From contig CAIZYO010000021.1 in assembly GCA_903937225.1 (NCBI GenBank), positions 1 to 9,049 on the forward strand: a stretch of DNA of 9,049 nt. Reading direction: 5' to 3'. This DNA is from an uncultured Chloroflexota bacterium. GTDB lineage: Bacteria; Chloroflexota; Limnocylindria; Limnocylindrales; Limnocylindraceae. The notes beneath the pieces are model-generated. The model was not told the DNA's origin. It did no database searches and saw only the letters and a program-made list of their open reading frames with translations. Shown here piece by piece: positions 7,733 to 9,049 of the stretch (positions are counted from its first letter, which is position 1; the number at the start of each line of letters is the position of its first letter). Position numbers and translations under genes: made by a program.

Positions 7733-8149
7733 ATGAGCACGAAGAGCGCTGCCGCGCTCCCAGCCGCGCTCCGTGAGGCGACTGGTGAGCGCTTCGTGAT
7801 CGAGGCGGCCCGCCGCGTGCACCGAGCGCTTGGCGACACGAACCGGCTTGACCTGGTGCGACGACTCGCGCAAAGCCCCGCCACCGTTACCGAACTGATC
7901 GAGTCCACTGACCTCTCCCAGCCTCTGGTGAGCTGGCACCTGCGCCGACTCCGCAGCGCAGGACTCGTCACAAGTGAACGCGCTGGCCGCGAGTCCATCT
8001 ACACGCTTCGAACGGAGACCATTGCGGAAGGCCACGCGCTGATGCTCGCCGCACTCGGCGTCGCCAACCCAGCCGCCTGGGTTGCACCTGAAGCGGCGCT
8101 ACCGAATGCTCAACCGCTCGTTGACGCCGTCCGCGCGGAAGAGGAGTAG
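7733..8149 (+). CDS. ArsR-type winged helix-turn-helix transcriptional regulator
   Basis: A 138-aa DNA-binding protein of the ArsR/SmtB fold. ALGDTNRLDLVRRLAQ (about 32-47) is the family entry motif, followed by the helix-turn-helix TVTELIESTDLSQPLVSWHLRRLRSAGLV (in part, 51-79) and the wing SERAGRESIYTL (about 81-92). The C-terminal 27 residues, rich in Ala and Pro, look like a lineage-specific tail. The protein has no cysteine and no recognisable alpha-5 Asp/His metal site, so it is probably not a classic metal sensor; its signal is unknown. ATG 7733 was chosen because AAGG at 7722-7725 is 7 bases upstream; GTG 7730, immediately before it, is an alternative. The phosphatidyltransferase starts 2 bases after the stop, which suggests one transcript and that the regulator acts on inositol-lipid genes (inference). 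An AT-rich inverted repeat upstream could be its operator. Confidence 0.88.
   Translation: MSTKSAAALPAALREATGERFVIEAARRVHRALGDTNRLDLVRRLAQSPATVTELIESTDLSQPLVSWHLRRLRSAGLVTSERAGRESIYTLRTETIAEGHALMLAALGVANPAAWVAPEAALPNAQPLVDAVRAEEE
8141..8146 (+). promoter_or_regulatory. Ribosome binding site of the phosphatidyltransferase gene
   Basis: GAGGAG at 8141-8146 lies within the last codons (Glu-Glu-Glu) of the regulator, 5 bases before ATG 8152. It supports that ATG as the start and implies translation of the transferase as the regulator finishes. Confidence 0.75.
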
Positions 8150-8151
8150 CA

Positions 8152-8799
8152 ATGGCAAGTCGCGCAACTGATGGGAGTCTCTTCACAGGAGGAGAACGCG
8201 CGCGCATCAAGCGAATCGGTGAACCGATCGCGCTCTTTCTTGGCCGACTCGGCTTCTCGCCGGATGCGCTCACCGTTGCTGGGTTCGGGATCGTTCTCGC
8301 CGCAGCCGTCGCCGCGGCCGCGGGTGAGTGGGTGTTGACGGCCGTAATCTTGATTTTCGGCACGCTCTTTGACGGACTGGACGGAACACTTGCGCGCGCC
8401 ACAGGGAAGACCAGCAACTTCGGCGCGTTTCTTGACTCCACCATGGATCGCGCAGGCGAAGCGGTGATCTACGCAGGGATCGCAGCGGGTGCGGCGATGA
8501 GCGGCACCACTGAAGTGATCGGCCTTGCAACGCTCGCGCTCGGCCTTGGGTCGCTCGTGAGCTACGTGCGCGCACGCGGTGAGGCGCTCGGAGTCCGCGC
8601 GGATGTTGGACTCGCACAGCGCGCAGAGCGCGCCGCGGTTTTGATCGTCGGGCTGCTCGCTGGTGGACTGCTGAGCGCAACGTGGCTGACCGCAGCACTC
8701 GCACTCATCTCCGTCGCTTCAGCAATCACCGTGGTGCAGCGAATTCGTTTCGTTCGCGCAGGCCTCGCCGCCGCATCCACACAGGCGCCGCGCAAGTAG
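8152..8799 (+). CDS. CDP-alcohol phosphatidyltransferase, probable phosphatidylinositol-phosphate synthase
   Basis: Integral membrane enzyme that transfers a phospholipid headgroup from a CDP-linked lipid to an alcohol. The complete family motif is present: D74-x2-D77-G78-x2-A81-R82-x8-G91-x3-D95-x3-D99, where the aspartates bind metals and the last Asp is the expected base. About six spans are predicted in 215 aa, normal for the family. The N-terminal stretch RIGEPIALFLGRLGFSPDAL and the later YVRARGEALGVRADVGL...QRAERAA (138-162), with QRIRFVRA near the end (196-203), resemble actinobacterial PIP synthases, in which such basic residues hold inositol 1-phosphate. The ino1 gene downstream would supply that substrate, so the expected product is phosphatidylinositol phosphate (or an ether-lipid analogue). 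A phosphatidylglycerophosphate synthase is the alternative, less likely given the neighbour. Start supported by GAGGAG 5 bases upstream. Confidence 0.87.
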   Translation: MASRATDGSLFTGGERARIKRIGEPIALFLGRLGFSPDALTVAGFGIVLAAAVAAAAGEWVLTAVILIFGTLFDGLDGTLARATGKTSNFGAFLDSTMDRAGEAVIYAGIAAGAAMSGTTEVIGLATLALGLGSLVSYVRARGEALGVRADVGLAQRAERAAVLIVGLLAGGLLSATWLTAALALISVASAITVVQRIRFVRAGLAAASTQAPRK

Positions 8800-8815
8800 C
8801 GGCACATTGATGCTC

Positions 8816-8867
8816 GCCGCTGGCGTTGCCAGCGGTAAGTGAAGGTGGGGCTGAGAGTCAGCTCCGC
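8816..8867 (+). promoter_or_regulatory. Two tandem triloop hairpins in the ino1 leader
   Basis: Hairpin 1: CCGCTGGC (8817-8824), loop GTT, GCCAGCGG (8828-8835), a perfect 8-bp stem extendable by one G-U pair. Hairpin 2: GGGGCTGA (8847-8854), loop GAG, TCAGCTCC (8858-8865), 8 bp with one G-U, extendable by a U-G and a G-C pair. They are 9 to 11 bases apart, and neither is followed by a T-run on either strand, so a simple intrinsic terminator is unlikely. They fill most of the 100-base gap before ino1 and could be a cis-regulatory RNA, a processing or stability element, or attenuating structure. No known riboswitch family was recognised. Confidence 0.5.
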
Positions 8868-8884
8868 AAAAGAACGGTAGTAAC

Positions 8885-8891
8885 AAGGGGG
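8885..8891 (+). promoter_or_regulatory. Ribosome binding site of ino1
   Basis: AAGGGGG at 8885-8891 is 8 bases before ATG 8900. This spacing favours that start over the in-frame ATGs at 8903 and 8909. Confidence 0.6.
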
Positions 8892-8899
8892 TACGCAAC

Positions 8900-9049
8900 A
8901 TGATGGAAATGAACGGGCCAAGGGCCCAATGGAACGCACGACCGGCGCCAACAACGCCGGTTAAGGCAACGAATCCGATCCGCGTGGCGATTGCGGGCGT
9001 AGGGAACTGCGCAAGCAGCCTCGTGCAGGGTCGCTACTTCTACGCGGAC
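8900..9049 (+). CDS. ino1: Inositol-3-phosphate synthase (myo-inositol-1-phosphate synthase), 3' partial
   Basis: Only the first 50 codons are present; the gene runs off the window. Residues 28-43, [16 protein letters not shown], followed by QG and an aromatic segment (RYFYAD), are the NAD-binding Rossmann entry of the bacterial Ino1 family, with [12 protein letters not shown] diagnostic. The enzyme converts glucose 6-phosphate to inositol phosphate using NAD+ without net oxidation, in the cytoplasm, and is the committed step to inositol lipids. The first 27 residues (Met, Asn, Pro, Ala and Arg rich) are a poorly conserved extension somewhat longer than in mycobacterial Ino1. The start at 8900 is supported by AAGGGGG 8 bases upstream; ATG 8903 and 8909 are alternatives. 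The transferase upstream likely consumes its product. A 100-base structured leader separates them, so ino1 may be partly independently controlled. Confidence 0.9.
   Translation, partial: MMEMNGPRAQWNARPAPTTPVKATNPIRVAIAGVGNCASSLVQGRYFYAD

Noticed and set aside
8807..8883. Possible ino1 promoter from TTGATG (8807) or TAGTAA (8878)
   Set aside because: Neither hexamer has a partner at 16-18 bases, so no promoter can be supported from the sequence.

Overview
The window is GC-rich bacterial chromosomal DNA in which every gene lies on the + strand. It falls into two blocks. The first (1-7578) is the 3' half of a respiratory complex I (NADH:quinone oxidoreductase) operon: a 5'-truncated iron-sulfur flavoprotein, then nuoJ, nuoK, nuoL, nuoM and nuoN. 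These genes are packed with 4-base ATGA overlaps or 2-3 base gaps. The second block (7733-9049) is a small inositol-phospholipid locus: a cysteine-free ArsR-type winged-helix regulator, a CDP-alcohol phosphatidyltransferase resembling phosphatidylinositol-phosphate synthase, and the first 50 codons of inositol-3-phosphate synthase (Ino1). No mobile element, CRISPR array, tRNA or rRNA was seen.

Organism: no marker here fixes the lineage. Ino1 plus a PIP-synthase-like enzyme, in a GC-rich genome with a J-K-L-M-N complex I order, fits Actinomycetota. It also fits Chloroflexota (for example Limnocylindria-like freshwater lineages). I cannot choose between them from the sequence alone.

How the genes work together: NuoJKLMN form most of the proton-pumping membrane arm. 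The charged residues of the pumping pathway (Glu and Lys in TM5, TM7, TM8 and TM12 of L, M and N, and two Glu in K) are all visible. The flavoprotein just upstream is unusual. It joins a GltD-like FAD/NAD(P)H reductase to a NuoG-like Fe-S segment and a final NuoI-like CxxCxxCxxxCP cluster, and sits where nuoI is normally found. It may therefore be an alternative electron-input or Fe-S relay module for complex I.

In the second block, Ino1 would make inositol phosphate and the transferase would join it to a CDP-activated lipid. The ArsR-type protein, encoded two bases ahead of the transferase, is a candidate regulator of that pathway. Non-coding sequence is short. A 154-base gap between nuoN and the regulator holds a terminator-like hairpin and an AT-rich inverted repeat that could be the regulator's operator. 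A 100-base gap before ino1 holds two tandem triloop hairpins and a clear ribosome binding site.
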